Source: Flavobacterium sp. JAS (GTDB lineage: Bacteria; Bacteroidota; Bacteroidia; Flavobacteriales; Flavobacteriaceae). Taken from it: 64,000 bases of DNA. Within the stretch, counting starts at the first letter, position 1. Every line of letters begins with the position of its first letter. Under the pieces are notes generated by a model. It was given only the letters and a program-made list of their open reading frames with translations. It did not search any database and was not told where the DNA came from. The translations under genes were made by a program, and so were the position numbers. The stretch covers positions 248,001 through 312,000 of the forward strand of contig NZ_JAJMOX010000002.1 of NCBI RefSeq assembly GCF_020991455.1, in the 5' to 3' direction. Below are positions 15,524 through 24,545 of this stretch, piece after piece.

Positions 15524-17686
15524 ATGACGCAAATAGAAAAGACTTTTTTCAAATCCATTTTACTCCTTTTTGCAGTTTGTTGGTCCGGTTCGGCTCAAAA
15601 GGATTATAAATTATGGTTGCAATACAATATAATTACTGACCCAGACTTAGCGAGAGAATACCTTTCCAATATTCAGGGAATTGTTTCTTTTGGCAATTCA
15701 GAGACTATAAAAATTGCCTGTGCAGAATTACAATTAGGTTTGGGTGAGATCTTAGGGAAGAAATTTGAAAACAAACCAATAACTGAGGAAGGTCGTAATA
15801 TTATTATCGGTTCTAAAGAGTCGCTTGGTCCGGAAATTCAAAAAGAAATCGGGAGTTTTGATCTAATAAATAAAGAAGGTTTCATTATTAAATCAGTTTC
15901 CTTAAAAAATAAGAAACAAATTATTATTACCGGAAAAAGTGATGTTGGGGTTTTATACGGCGTTTACAGCTTTCTGAGGTTAATTCAAATCAATAAATCG
16001 ATTGAAAATTTGAATATTATTGATTCACCAAAGATAAATATCAGAATATTAAATCATTGGGATAATTTGGACAGAACTGTTGAGCGTGGTTATGCTGGTT
16101 TTTCGTTATGGAATTGGCAAAAGTTACCTGGTTTTATCGATCAGCGATATATAGATTATGCCAGAGCAAATGCCTCAATCGGGATTAACGGAACAGTTTT
16201 GACCAACGTAAATGCAAATGCGTTGATCTTAACTTCGCAATATTTAGAGAAGGTAGAAGCTTTAGCTAATGTATTTCGTCCTTATGGAATAAAAGTATAT
16301 TTAACTGCCCGTTTTTCGGCACCTATAGAAATTGGCGGTTTAAAAACAGCCGATCCAAAAGACGTCCAAGTAGCCAATTGGTGGAAAGAGAAAGCAAAAG
16401 AGATTTATAAAAGAATTCCGGATTTTGGAGGATTTCTGGTAAAAGCAAATTCTGAAGGACAACCCGGACCTCAAAATTACGGAAGAGATCATGTTGACGG
16501 AGCCAATATGTTAGCCGATGCCGTAGCGCCTTTTGGAGGTGTAATTATGTGGAGAGCATTTGTATATTCTGAACATGATGTAAATGACAGGGCTAAACAA
16601 GCTTACGCTGAATTTCAGCCGTATGACGGGAAATTTAAAGACAATGTAATTGTTCAGGTAAAAAATGGCGCAATAGATTTTCAGCCCAGAGAACCTTTTC
16701 ATCCTTTATTTGGCGCAATGCCAAAAACGCCGATAATGATGGAATTTCAAATCACGCAGGAATATTTAGGTTTTAGTACACACTTGGTTTTTCTGCCAAA
16801 ATTATTTCAGGAAGTTTTAGAATCAGATACCTATCAAAAGGGGAAAGGTTCAACGGTTGCCCAAGTAATTGACGGATCTTTAAGTCCCAGGAAACTTACC
16901 GGAATTGCTGGGGTTTCAAATATAGGCAATGATCTCAACTGGACCGGACATCCTTTTGCACAGGCAAATTGGTACGGCTTTGGGAGATTAGCATGGGATC
17001 CGTACTTAGATTCGGATGTAATTGCTGATGAATGGTTGCGATGTACTTTTTCGAACAATGAAAACTTGATTAAACCAGTTAAGGAAATAATGATGAAGTC
17101 AAGAGAAGCGGTTGTAAATTATATGACGCCACTTGGGTTACATCATATTATGGACACAGGGCATCATTATGGTCCGGGACCTTGGGTTTCTAATTTATCC
17201 AGACCAGAATGGAATCCAACTTATTATCACAAAGCTGATAAAAACGGAATTGGTTTTGACAGATCAAAAACAGGAACAAATGCCACAAGTCAATATGCAT
17301 CAGAAGTAGAGAAGGTTTTTGATAATCTCGAAACGTGCCCTGAACAGGATTTATTATGGTTTCACCATGTTTCGTGGGATTACAAATTAAAAAATGGTCA
17401 GACACTCTGGAACGGTTTGGCTTTAAAATACCAAGAAGGTGTAAATCAGGTTCAGGAAATGCAAAATACCTGGAATAAAACAGAAAAATATCTTGACAGC
17501 GAACGTTTTAAAGAAGTGCAAATGTTACTGGAAATTCAATACAAAGAAGCAAAATGGTGGCGAGATGCCTGCTTGCTATATTTTCAGCAATATTCGGGTA
17601 AAGAATTACCGGTTGGAGTAGAAAAACCAACGCAAACTTTAGAGTATTTCAAATCATTAAAATTTCCGTTTGCACCTGGAAATTAA
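15524..17686 (+). CDS. aguA: GH67 alpha-glucuronidase
   Basis: The 720-residue protein has a signal peptide (cleavage near residue 25, after 'WSGSAQ') and then the full GH67 architecture: an N-terminal alpha/beta domain, a barrel with 'LNHWDNLDRTVERGYAG' at 176-192, and a helical C-terminal domain. By alignment with the spacing known for GH67 enzymes, the acid is E311 ('NSEGQPGP') and the paired inverting-base carboxylates are D385 ('AIDFQPRE') and E413 ('ITQEY'). It removes (4-O-methyl)glucuronic acid from the non-reducing end of short aldouronic acids, presumably in the periplasm. It heads an operon with an SDR, uxuA and GH10; the gap to the next gene is 19 bases. Confidence 0.95.
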   Translation: MTQIEKTFFKSILLLFAVCWSGSAQKDYKLWLQYNIITDPDLAREYLSNIQGIVSFGNSETIKIACAELQLGLGEILGKKFENKPITEEGRNIIIGSKESLGPEIQKEIGSFDLINKEGFIIKSVSLKNKKQIIITGKSDVGVLYGVYSFLRLIQINKSIENLNIIDSPKINIRILNHWDNLDRTVERGYAGFSLWNWQKLPGFIDQRYIDYARANASIGINGTVLTNVNANALILTSQYLEKVEALANVFRPYGIKVYLTARFSAPIEIGGLKTADPKDVQVANWWKEKAKEIYKRIPDFGGFLVKANSEGQPGPQNYGRDHVDGANMLADAVAPFGGVIMWRAFVYSEHDVNDRAKQAYAEFQPYDGKFKDNVIVQVKNGAIDFQPREPFHPLFGAMPKTPIMMEFQITQEYLGFSTHLVFLPKLFQEVLESDTYQKGKGSTVAQVIDGSLSPRKLTGIAGVSNIGNDLNWTGHPFAQANWYGFGRLAWDPYLDSDVIADEWLRCTFSNNENLIKPVKEIMMKSREAVVNYMTPLGLHHIMDTGHHYGPGPWVSNLSRPEWNPTYYHKADKNGIGFDRSKTGTNATSQYASEVEKVFDNLETCPEQDLLWFHHVSWDYKLKNGQTLWNGLALKYQEGVNQVQEMQNTWNKTEKYLDSERFKEVQMLLEIQYKEAKWWRDACLLYFQQYSGKELPVGVEKPTQTLEYFKSLKFPFAPGN

Positions 17687-17705
17687 TTATATAAAAGAAA
17701 GTAAT

Positions 17706-18443
17706 ATGAACACAAAAACCGCAATTGTAACCGGAGGAAATTCAGGTTTGGGTTTTGCAACAGCGAAGAAATTATGTGATAGCGGAATCACAACGTATAT
17801 CATTGGAAGATCAAAAGAAAAGACAGAAGAAGCTTGTGCAGAAATTGGTCCAAATGCAATTCCGGTTTTATTTGATTTGAATGATATCGCGGGAATTCCT
17901 GCCATCATTACAAGCATAACAAAAAATAATCCAATCGATATTTTGGTGAATAATGCTGGAATTAATTTAAAGAAAGAGTTTTTGGATGTAACCGATGAAG
18001 ATTTTCTATCGATAATCCATACTAATTTGCTGAGTGTTTTTGCTGTGAGTAAAGCTGTAGTAAAAAACATGAAAGAAAATAATGGAGGAAATATTGTCAA
18101 TATTAGTTCAATGGCGTCGCAATACGGAATCCCAAAAGTAATTGCGTATTCGGCAAGTAAAGGCGCAATAGAATCTATGACAAGAGCGATGGCTGTAGAA
18201 TTGGCTCCCTTTGGCATTCGTGTCAATTGTGTGGCTCCGGGTTTTATCAAAACAAAAATGTCGGCAAAAGCTTTAGACAGTGATCCCGAACGAAAAAATA
18301 AAGTGCTCTCGCGAACTCCAATGGGAATTTTAGGAGAACCTTCGGATATTGCAGATGCAGTTTTTTATTTTGCGTCAAGCGAATCTAAATTTACAACCGG
18401 AACTATTTTGCCGGTTGATGGCGGAAATAGTATTGGTTTTTAA
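17706..18443 (+). CDS. SDR-family oxidoreductase, probable fructuronate/mannonate step
   Basis: From ATG 17706 (rather than an earlier in-frame ATG overlapping GH67) the protein has 245 residues, normal for a classical SDR. It shows TGGNSGLG at 9-16 for cofactor binding, NNAG at 82-85 and the catalytic set S135, Y148, K152 ('YSASK'). Its position between the alpha-glucuronidase and mannonate dehydratase genes suggests it interconverts D-fructuronate and D-mannonate. No member of the polyol-type UxuB family is present in the window. Fold is certain; substrate is inferred from context only. Confidence 0.85.
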   Translation: MNTKTAIVTGGNSGLGFATAKKLCDSGITTYIIGRSKEKTEEACAEIGPNAIPVLFDLNDIAGIPAIITSITKNNPIDILVNNAGINLKKEFLDVTDEDFLSIIHTNLLSVFAVSKAVVKNMKENNGGNIVNISSMASQYGIPKVIAYSASKGAIESMTRAMAVELAPFGIRVNCVAPGFIKTKMSAKALDSDPERKNKVLSRTPMGILGEPSDIADAVFYFASSESKFTTGTILPVDGGNSIGF

Positions 18444-18461
18444 TCAAAAACAATACATATC

Positions 18462-19649
18462 ATGATAAAAATGCAACAAACCATGCGTTGGTTTGGTCCT
18501 CAGGATTCTGTAAAATTAATAGATATTAAACAAGCCGGAGCAATGGGAATTGTAACGGCTTTGCATCAAATTCCGGTTGGAGCTATTTGGACAATTGCCG
18601 ATATTAAAGAAAGACAGGGAATCATTAAAAAGGCAGGATTGGAATGGACAGTTGTAGAGAGTTTACCGGTTCACGAAGAGATTAAAAGAGCAAGCGGAAA
18701 CTATTTGCAATACATCGAAAATTATAAAATCAGTATAAAGAATCTTTCGGATTGTGGCATTAAAGTAATCACCTATAATTTTATGCCCATTTTAGATTGG
18801 GTTCGAACAGATCATGATTTTGTAAATGAAGATGGAAGTAAAGCTTTGTTATACAATCAGGAAGCGTTTACTTACTTTGATGTTTATCTTTTAAAAAGAC
18901 CAAATGCTGAAAACGATTATGCTGAAGTTGAGAAGGAAAATGCACTGAGATTTGGTAACAAACTTTCTGAAGATGAAAAAGCATTATTGTTCAAAAATGT
19001 GTTATTAGGACTTCCGGGAAGTAAAATCAATTTTACGGCAGAACAAATTCTTTCGTTATTAGATAATTATGCTGATATAAGTAATGAAAAACTAAGAGAA
19101 AACCTGATTTATTTTTTATCAGAAGTAGCTCCAATTGCGCAGGAATTAGGTTCAAAATTAGCGATTCATCCTGACGATCCTCCATTTTCGGTTTTGGGAT
19201 TGCCAAGAATTGTTTCTACGGAAAATGATATTAAAGCAATTTTTGAAGCAGTTCCTTTACACTCAAATGGATTGTGTTATTGTACCGGTTCTTTAGGCGC
19301 AAATCCTGAAAATAATCTGGAAAAAATTATAGATAATCATGGAGACCGAATTCACTTTTTGCATCTTCGAAATACTTTGCGCGAAAGTGAAACTATTTTC
19401 AGGGAATCGGAACATTTAAAAGGTGATACAAAAATGGAAGTTATTGTAGAAAAACTACTTGTTTTAATGAACAAAACAAAAGTGAGTTTACCCATGCGTC
19501 CCGATCACGGTTTTTTGCATGCTGTTGATGAAACAAAAGAAACTTATCCTGGCTATTCTCTGATAGGAAGATTAAAAGGATTAGCCGAATTAAGAGGTCT
19601 CGAAATTGGAATTGCTTATAAGCTGAAAGAGTTGCTGCAAAACGATTAA
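18462..19649 (+). CDS. uxuA: Mannonate dehydratase
   Basis: The 395-residue protein matches UxuA along its length: 'MRWFGPQDSVKLIDIKQAGAMGIVTALH' at the N-terminus, 'IAQELGSKLAIHPDDPPFSVLGLPRIVST' and 'CYCTGSLGANPENNL' in the middle, and 'FLHLRN' later. It dehydrates D-mannonate to 2-keto-3-deoxygluconate in the cytoplasm and so continues breakdown of the glucuronate released by GH67 and GH115. It is 18 bases after the SDR gene and in the same operon. A second ATG nine bases on is an equally possible start. Kinase and aldolase genes for the next steps are not in this window. Confidence 0.95.
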   Translation: MIKMQQTMRWFGPQDSVKLIDIKQAGAMGIVTALHQIPVGAIWTIADIKERQGIIKKAGLEWTVVESLPVHEEIKRASGNYLQYIENYKISIKNLSDCGIKVITYNFMPILDWVRTDHDFVNEDGSKALLYNQEAFTYFDVYLLKRPNAENDYAEVEKENALRFGNKLSEDEKALLFKNVLLGLPGSKINFTAEQILSLLDNYADISNEKLRENLIYFLSEVAPIAQELGSKLAIHPDDPPFSVLGLPRIVSTENDIKAIFEAVPLHSNGLCYCTGSLGANPENNLEKIIDNHGDRIHFLHLRNTLRESETIFRESEHLKGDTKMEVIVEKLLVLMNKTKVSLPMRPDHGFLHAVDETKETYPGYSLIGRLKGLAELRGLEIGIAYKLKELLQND

Positions 19650-19691
19650 ATAGAGTAATAAAAATAAACTATTAACCTTATAACCAGAAAA

Positions 19692-20804
19692 ATGAAATTA
19701 ATTAATCACCATCTGTTGCTTTTGTCTGTCATAATTTTAAGCAGCTGTAATGCAAAAAAAGAAGTAAAAGCCATTTCCTTAAAAGACAGCTATAAAAATG
19801 ATTTCTATATAGGAACAGCTTTAAGTAAAGATCAGATTGAAGAAAAAAACACCAAGGAAGATTCTTTGATTAAAAAGGAGTTTAATGCGATAACGGCAGA
19901 GAATATTATGAAATCGATGTTTATACATCCTGCAAAAGACAAATACGATTTTACATTATCGGATAAGTTTGTAGCCTACGGCGAGAAGAATAAAATGTTT
20001 ATTCACGGTCACACCTTGATCTGGCACAGCCAATTGGCACCTTGGATGGGAAAAATTAAAGATAGTACCGAAATGAAAGCTTTTATGAAAGATCATATCA
20101 CCACAATTGTATCTAAATACAAAGGTAGAGTTGATTCCTGGGATGTGGTTAATGAGGCTTTAAATGAAGACGGAACTTTAAGAAAATCGATTTTTTTAAA
20201 TACACTTGGAGAAAAATACCTTGTTGATGCTTTCAAATTAGCCGCCGCCGCAGATCCAAAAGTTGATTTATATTACAATGATTATAATAATGAAGAGCCG
20301 GCAAAAAGAGAAGGAAATATTAATTTAATCAAAAAGATCAAAGCAGGTGGAGGAAAAATTGACGGAGTAGGTATTCAGGCACATTGGAAATTGAATTATC
20401 CATCATTAGATGAAATTGAGAAAAGTATTTTAGCCTATTCTGCCCTTGGTGTTAAAGTTGCATTCACGGAACTTGATATTTCGGTATTGCCAAATCCAAA
20501 AGATTTAAATGGCGCTGATGTTAATCAGAATTTTGAAGGGGATACTAAAATGAACCCTTATCCTAAAATACTTCCGGATTCTGTGCAGGTTAAACTAGCG
20601 GAACGTTATGTTTCAATCTTTAAATTATTTTTAAAACACAAAGACAAAATTAGCCGTGTAACATTTTGGGGAGTTCATGATGGGCAATCATGGTTAAACG
20701 ACTGGCCTATAAAAGGCAGAACAAATTATCCGTTATTGTTCGATAAAGACCTGAAACCCAAGAAAGCGTACTACGACGTAATAAAGCAGAATGATATAAA
20801 ATAA
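19692..20804 (+). CDS. GH10 endo-1,4-beta-xylanase lipoprotein
   Basis: The 370-residue protein starts with a lipoprotein signal ('VIILSSC', lipidated C19), so it should be anchored in the envelope. The rest is a single GH10 barrel: 'AITAENIMKSM', 'HGHTLIWHSQLAPWM', the acid/base E155 in 'WDVVNEAL', the nucleophile E260 in 'VAFTELDIS', and 'WGVHDGQSWLNDWP' near the end. It would cut the xylan backbone or imported xylo-oligosaccharides, depending on which membrane face it occupies. It is the last gene of the GH67 operon (42-base gap); an operator-rich gap follows. Confidence 0.96.
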   Translation: MKLINHHLLLLSVIILSSCNAKKEVKAISLKDSYKNDFYIGTALSKDQIEEKNTKEDSLIKKEFNAITAENIMKSMFIHPAKDKYDFTLSDKFVAYGEKNKMFIHGHTLIWHSQLAPWMGKIKDSTEMKAFMKDHITTIVSKYKGRVDSWDVVNEALNEDGTLRKSIFLNTLGEKYLVDAFKLAAAADPKVDLYYNDYNNEEPAKREGNINLIKKIKAGGGKIDGVGIQAHWKLNYPSLDEIEKSILAYSALGVKVAFTELDISVLPNPKDLNGADVNQNFEGDTKMNPYPKILPDSVQVKLAERYVSIFKLFLKHKDKISRVTFWGVHDGQSWLNDWPIKGRTNYPLLFDKDLKPKKAYYDVIKQNDIK

Positions 20805-20844
20805 TAAAAAATGATGCTTAAAAACGTTTTTTATTAATAAATAC

Positions 20845-20856
20845 ACAACCGAATGT
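20845..20856 (+). promoter_or_regulatory. Putative LacI-type operator, site 3
   Basis: ACAACCGAATGT, one base off consensus, sits within the wider dyad ACACAACCGAATGTGT. It is 81 bases upstream of site 4 in the same intergenic region before the symporter gene. Confidence 0.5.
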
Positions 20857-20925
20857 GTTAATTGATTATATTCATTTAATAGTTTATAACGCAGTTGTTT
20901 ATTCTGATTTTTTGTATAATTTTAC

Positions 20926-20937
20926 ACAACCGATTGT
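20926..20937 (+). promoter_or_regulatory. Putative LacI-type operator, site 4
   Basis: ACAACCGATTGT is an exact consensus copy 91 bases before the symporter start. With site 3 it forms a pair that could be bridged by a tetrameric or paired LacI-type repressor. Confidence 0.6.
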
Positions 20938-21028
20938 TTAAAGAAATATTCGATTTTTTAGTACTAATTATCTATTCCGAATTTAGAAAAACAAAATCTA
21001 ATTTCAAGCCAAAATAACCACATAAATA

Positions 21029-22462
21029 ATGAATTACATTTCACAAAAATTATCCATTAAAGAAAAAATCGGCTATAGTTTAGGAGACCTTGCTGCAAAT
21101 TTAGTTTTCCAGACTTTGATGACCTATCTGGCTTATTTCTATACTGATATTTATGGATTGTCTCCCACGCATTCTTCTATTATTATGCTCGTTGTAGGAC
21201 TAATTGCAGCTTTCATTTTTAATCCTATTATTGGTATACTGGCAGACAGGACCATTACAAAATGGGGAAAATTCAGACCATGGATATTAATAACAGCCAT
21301 ACCACTAGGTGTTATTGCATTACTGGCTTTTACAACACCAAATTTCTCTTATCAGGGAAAAGTAATTTATGCCGTTGTAACCTATACTTTATTACTGCTT
21401 TTTTATGCCAGTAACAATTTACCCTATTCGGCTTTAAGCGGAGTAATTACGGGCGATATGAAAGAAAGAAACAGTTTGTCTTCTTATCGTTTTGTAGCGG
21501 TAATGTTTGCCCAATTTTTTGTTCAGGTTTTCATGCTCGGAATTATCAAAAGTGCCGGAAACGGAGACAAGGCTATTGGTATCGAAAAAGTAATGACCGT
21601 TTTAGCAATCATTGGTACAATTATGCTGCTCATCACATTTTTAACAACAAAAGAGCGCATTATTCCAAAACCGGAGCAAAAATCCAGTGTTCGTGAAGAC
21701 CTGAGTGATTTAATGAAAAACAAGCCTTGGGTAATCATGCTAAGTCTTACAACATTAGTATTTATCACTTTGGCCATGAAAGGAGGATCTTATGTGTACT
21801 ATTTTGAAAATTATGTAGATAAAAAACAGCTGGCACTTTTTATACAGCCCATCTTAGAAGTGCTGTCGAAAATAGGATTAAATCATTTTGGGAATGATCC
21901 CGTTTCTGCAGGTTTTGGATTGTTTAATGCAGGCGGAATTATCTTTATGATCGTCGGAATTACTTTGTCTAAAAACCTGGCTGATAAATATGGCAAGAGA
22001 AATATATTTGGTTTGTTTTTATTCATTTCGACCTTATTTATTCTCGCCTTTTATTTCTTTTCGCCAAGAGCCATTGGCTTTATCTTTTTCTCTCAGATTT
22101 TACACGGATTTTTCTACGGAATCACAATTCCGCTTCTCTGGGCAATGATTGCAGATGTTGCTGATTATTCAGAATGGCTGAATAAGCGTCGCGCTACAGC
22201 CATTATTTTTTCGGCTATGATGGTAGGTTTAAAAGCGGGTTTAAGTATTGGCGGTTCATTGACAACCTTGTTTTTAGGATATTTTCACTATGTGCCAAAT
22301 TCTCTAATCCAAACAGATTTTGCTATAAACGGAATCAAATTATTGGTCAGCGTTTTTCCTGCAATACCTTTTTTAACTGGTGTTGCCCTGTTATTTTTCT
22401 ATAAAATTGATAAAAAAACAGAAGTACAAATAGAGGCCGATTTAAAAGAAAGAAGAACTTAA
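21029..22462 (+). CDS. GPH-family (MelB/XynP-like) glycoside:cation symporter
   Basis: The 477-residue protein has about 12 hydrophobic segments and the signatures of the glycoside-pentoside-hexuronide family: 'KIGYSLGDLAANLVFQTLMTYLAYFYTDIYG' at the N-terminus, 'ADRTITKWGKFRPWIL' in the first cytoplasmic loop, and 'IADVADYSEWLNKRRATAIIFS' in the second half. It should carry xylosides or xylo-oligosaccharides across the inner membrane with Na+ or H+. It precedes a GH43 gene that lacks a signal peptide, consistent with import before cytoplasmic hydrolysis. A paralogue lies at 58279-59781. Two putative operators precede it. Confidence 0.93.
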   Translation: MNYISQKLSIKEKIGYSLGDLAANLVFQTLMTYLAYFYTDIYGLSPTHSSIIMLVVGLIAAFIFNPIIGILADRTITKWGKFRPWILITAIPLGVIALLAFTTPNFSYQGKVIYAVVTYTLLLLFYASNNLPYSALSGVITGDMKERNSLSSYRFVAVMFAQFFVQVFMLGIIKSAGNGDKAIGIEKVMTVLAIIGTIMLLITFLTTKERIIPKPEQKSSVREDLSDLMKNKPWVIMLSLTTLVFITLAMKGGSYVYYFENYVDKKQLALFIQPILEVLSKIGLNHFGNDPVSAGFGLFNAGGIIFMIVGITLSKNLADKYGKRNIFGLFLFISTLFILAFYFFSPRAIGFIFFSQILHGFFYGITIPLLWAMIADVADYSEWLNKRRATAIIFSAMMVGLKAGLSIGGSLTTLFLGYFHYVPNSLIQTDFAINGIKLLVSVFPAIPFLTGVALLFFYKIDKKTEVQIEADLKERRT

Positions 22463-22490
22463 TTATTTTATATAAAACAAAAAAAAGACT

Positions 22491-23525
22491 ATGCCTGAAG
22501 ATAGTATTGAAGAAATTAATTTCGAGCAAATTAATAAAGAAGCCATTTCACAACCCTTAGTATCCCATATTTATACAGCAGATCCATCTGCACATGTATT
22601 TAATGGTAAAATTTATATTTACCCATCACACGACATCGATGCCGGTATTCCTTTTAATGATAATGGAGATCATTTTGGTATGGAAGATTATCATGTGTTT
22701 TCAATGGAAAATATCAATTCAGAAACTTTGGACAATGGTGTGGCATTGCATGTAAACGATGTGCCGTGGGCAGAAAAACAAATGTGGGCACCTGACGCAG
22801 CTTGTAAAAACGGAAAATATTATTTGTATTTTCCTGCCAAACGTGCTGACGGAATTTTCCAGATTGGAGTGGCAAGCAGCGATTCACCTATTGGCCCTTT
22901 TTTACCGGAGTCTGAGCCTATTAAAGGAAGTTATAGTATTGATCCTGCTGTTTTTGAGGACGATAACGGAGAGCATTATATTTATTTTGGAGGTATTTGG
23001 GGAGGACAACTTCAAAAATACAGAAACAATAAGTATGATAAGAATTATGAAGAACCAACGGATAATGAGCCTGCTTTAGGCCCAATAGTAGCGTTATTGA
23101 CGCAGGATATGTTGGGATTTGCCGAAGAGCCAAAAGAAATTAAAATTTTGGATGAAAACGGTGAGGTACTAATGGCTGGAAATAATGCCAAACGTTTTTT
23201 TGAAGCTTCCTGGGTACATAAGTATAACGGGAAATATTATTTTTCATATTCTACAGGCGACACTCATTTTATTTGTTACGCCACAGGAGATAGTCCATAT
23301 GGGCCGTTTACTTATCAGGGCCGAATCTTAAATCCGGTAGTTGGCTGGACTTCGCATCATTCTATTTGTAAAGTGGAGGAGGAGTGGTATTTATTTTATC
23401 ATGATTCGAGTTTGTCAAAAGGGATAACTCATTTAAGGAGTATGAAAGTAACCAAAATCGATTATCGCGAAGATGGAAAAATTGTTACCATAGATCCCTA
23501 TGGAATACGAAGAGCAATAGACTAA
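22491..23525 (+). CDS. Cytoplasmic GH43 beta-xylosidase/arabinofuranosidase
   Basis: The 344-residue single-domain GH43 shows a five-bladed propeller pattern with the expected triad: base D31 ('YTADPSAHVF'), pKa-setting D151 ('YSIDPAVF') and acid E238 ('FFEASWVHK'). There is no signal peptide, so it should act in the cytoplasm on oligosaccharides brought in by the symporter encoded 28 bases upstream. Substrate choice between xylose and arabinose cannot be fixed from sequence; the context favours xylo-oligosaccharides. It differs from the two exported GH43 proteins of the locus in lacking a C-terminal beta-sandwich. Confidence 0.92.
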   Translation: MPEDSIEEINFEQINKEAISQPLVSHIYTADPSAHVFNGKIYIYPSHDIDAGIPFNDNGDHFGMEDYHVFSMENINSETLDNGVALHVNDVPWAEKQMWAPDAACKNGKYYLYFPAKRADGIFQIGVASSDSPIGPFLPESEPIKGSYSIDPAVFEDDNGEHYIYFGGIWGGQLQKYRNNKYDKNYEEPTDNEPALGPIVALLTQDMLGFAEEPKEIKILDENGEVLMAGNNAKRFFEASWVHKYNGKYYFSYSTGDTHFICYATGDSPYGPFTYQGRILNPVVGWTSHHSICKVEEEWYLFYHDSSLSKGITHLRSMKVTKIDYREDGKIVTIDPYGIRRAID

Positions 23526-23570
23526 GGTCTTTGTCAATTGAAAACAATAATAGTTTAAAATTTATTTTCT

Positions 23571-24278
23571 ATGGAAAAGGGAGATGAAAGAGCTAAAAAA
23601 ATCACTAAACAATATAGTACTAAAAAAATCGAAATTGATTGCGTAATATTTAATTTTGATCATAACAGTCTTGAGGTTTTATTAGTAAAGCAGGAAGATA
23701 ATGAAGGAGTTGTAACTTGGGGACTGACCAGTGATTACATAAAAAAAGGGGAAACAATATTGAGTACAGCTCATAATATTTTGAAGAATTATACAGGCGG
23801 TGATCATTTTTTCTTAGAGCAGTTAAAAGCGTTTAGTTATAAGCCATCACCTTCATTACAAGAAGATATTTCGATTGCCTATTATGCCTTGGTAAAGCAG
23901 GATAATCAGATCAAGGATTCCTATAATTCTGATGTCAAGTGGATTGGTATTAATGAAATTATCGGTTTAAACGACAAGCATAAAATAATATTAGATTTTA
24001 GTTTAAAAGAATTGCGGGCAAGTATTTGCAAAAGCGCCATAGGATTTAATTTACTGCCGGAGAAATTTACGTTACTACAGGTCATAAATCTTTATGAAGA
24101 GATTTTGGGAATCGAAATAAACAAATCAAATTTTAGAAGAAAGCTTTTGCAGACAGGAATCGTACATGATTCAAACGAAAAAGAAGAAGATGTTTCGCAC
24201 AGAGCGGCAAGGTTTTACAGTCTGAATTTGCAGAATCATGAATTATTATCGTACAATGAATTCAATTTTAATTTTTAA
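23571..24278 (+). CDS. Nudix-type (NrtR/AraR-like) transcriptional regulator
   Basis: The 235-residue protein has an N-terminal Nudix-fold domain (about 20-150, 'IEIDCVIFNFDHNSLEVLLVKQED') and a C-terminal winged-helix domain (about 155-235, with 'NFRRKLLQTGIV'). In the Nudix box region ('SDYIKKGETILSTAHNILKNYTGGD', positions 54-78) the REUXEE metal-binding core is absent, so hydrolysis is unlikely. The fold would instead serve as a sugar sensor, as known for the Bacteroides arabinose regulator AraR. It lies 45 bases after GH43 and just before xylB-xylA, so it probably controls xylose use. Its site was not identified. Confidence 0.87.
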   Translation: MEKGDERAKKITKQYSTKKIEIDCVIFNFDHNSLEVLLVKQEDNEGVVTWGLTSDYIKKGETILSTAHNILKNYTGGDHFFLEQLKAFSYKPSPSLQEDISIAYYALVKQDNQIKDSYNSDVKWIGINEIIGLNDKHKIILDFSLKELRASICKSAIGFNLLPEKFTLLQVINLYEEILGIEINKSNFRRKLLQTGIVHDSNEKEEDVSHRAARFYSLNLQNHELLSYNEFNFNF

Positions 24279-24400
24279 AGTATTGTTTATGATTGCGATA
24301 TTCTTCTGCAAAAATAGTGTTTTGTCGGGTTTATAGTAACGATTGCGTGAGGGGATAGAAGTCAATGTGATTAAGTTAAGCTTTTATAAACTAAAATTTA

Positions 24401-24426
24401 ATCTCGCAAAGACGCAAATCGCAAAG
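24401..24426 (+). repeat. Short tandem CGCAAAG repeat
   Basis: Three CGCAAA(G/T) units lie in a row between the Nudix regulator gene and xylB. This type of tract is, to my knowledge, common between genes of flavobacteria. The rest of the 267-base gap holds no gene and no clear promoter. Confidence 0.5.
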
Positions 24427-24545
24427 CTTAAACACAATATTGTCATTTCTGTAATGACAAAATCTTTGCCAAATTATTACAATTTCAATTGTATTATATG
24501 GTGTTATTTGCCTACAAATTTAATTTAAGAAAATCATTATAAGTT

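Noticed and set aside
17687..18250. 187-codon minus-strand frame opposite the SDR gene
   Set aside because: Antisense shadow of a gene with complete SDR motifs.
24334..24346. AGTAACGATTGCG as another LacI-type operator before xylB
   Set aside because: Shares only part of one half-site with ACAACCGATTGT and lacks the dyad; the xylose operon is more likely under the Nudix regulator.
24343..24528. 61-codon plus-strand frame before xylB
   Set aside because: Runs through the CGCAAAG repeat tract, no ribosome-binding context or motif.
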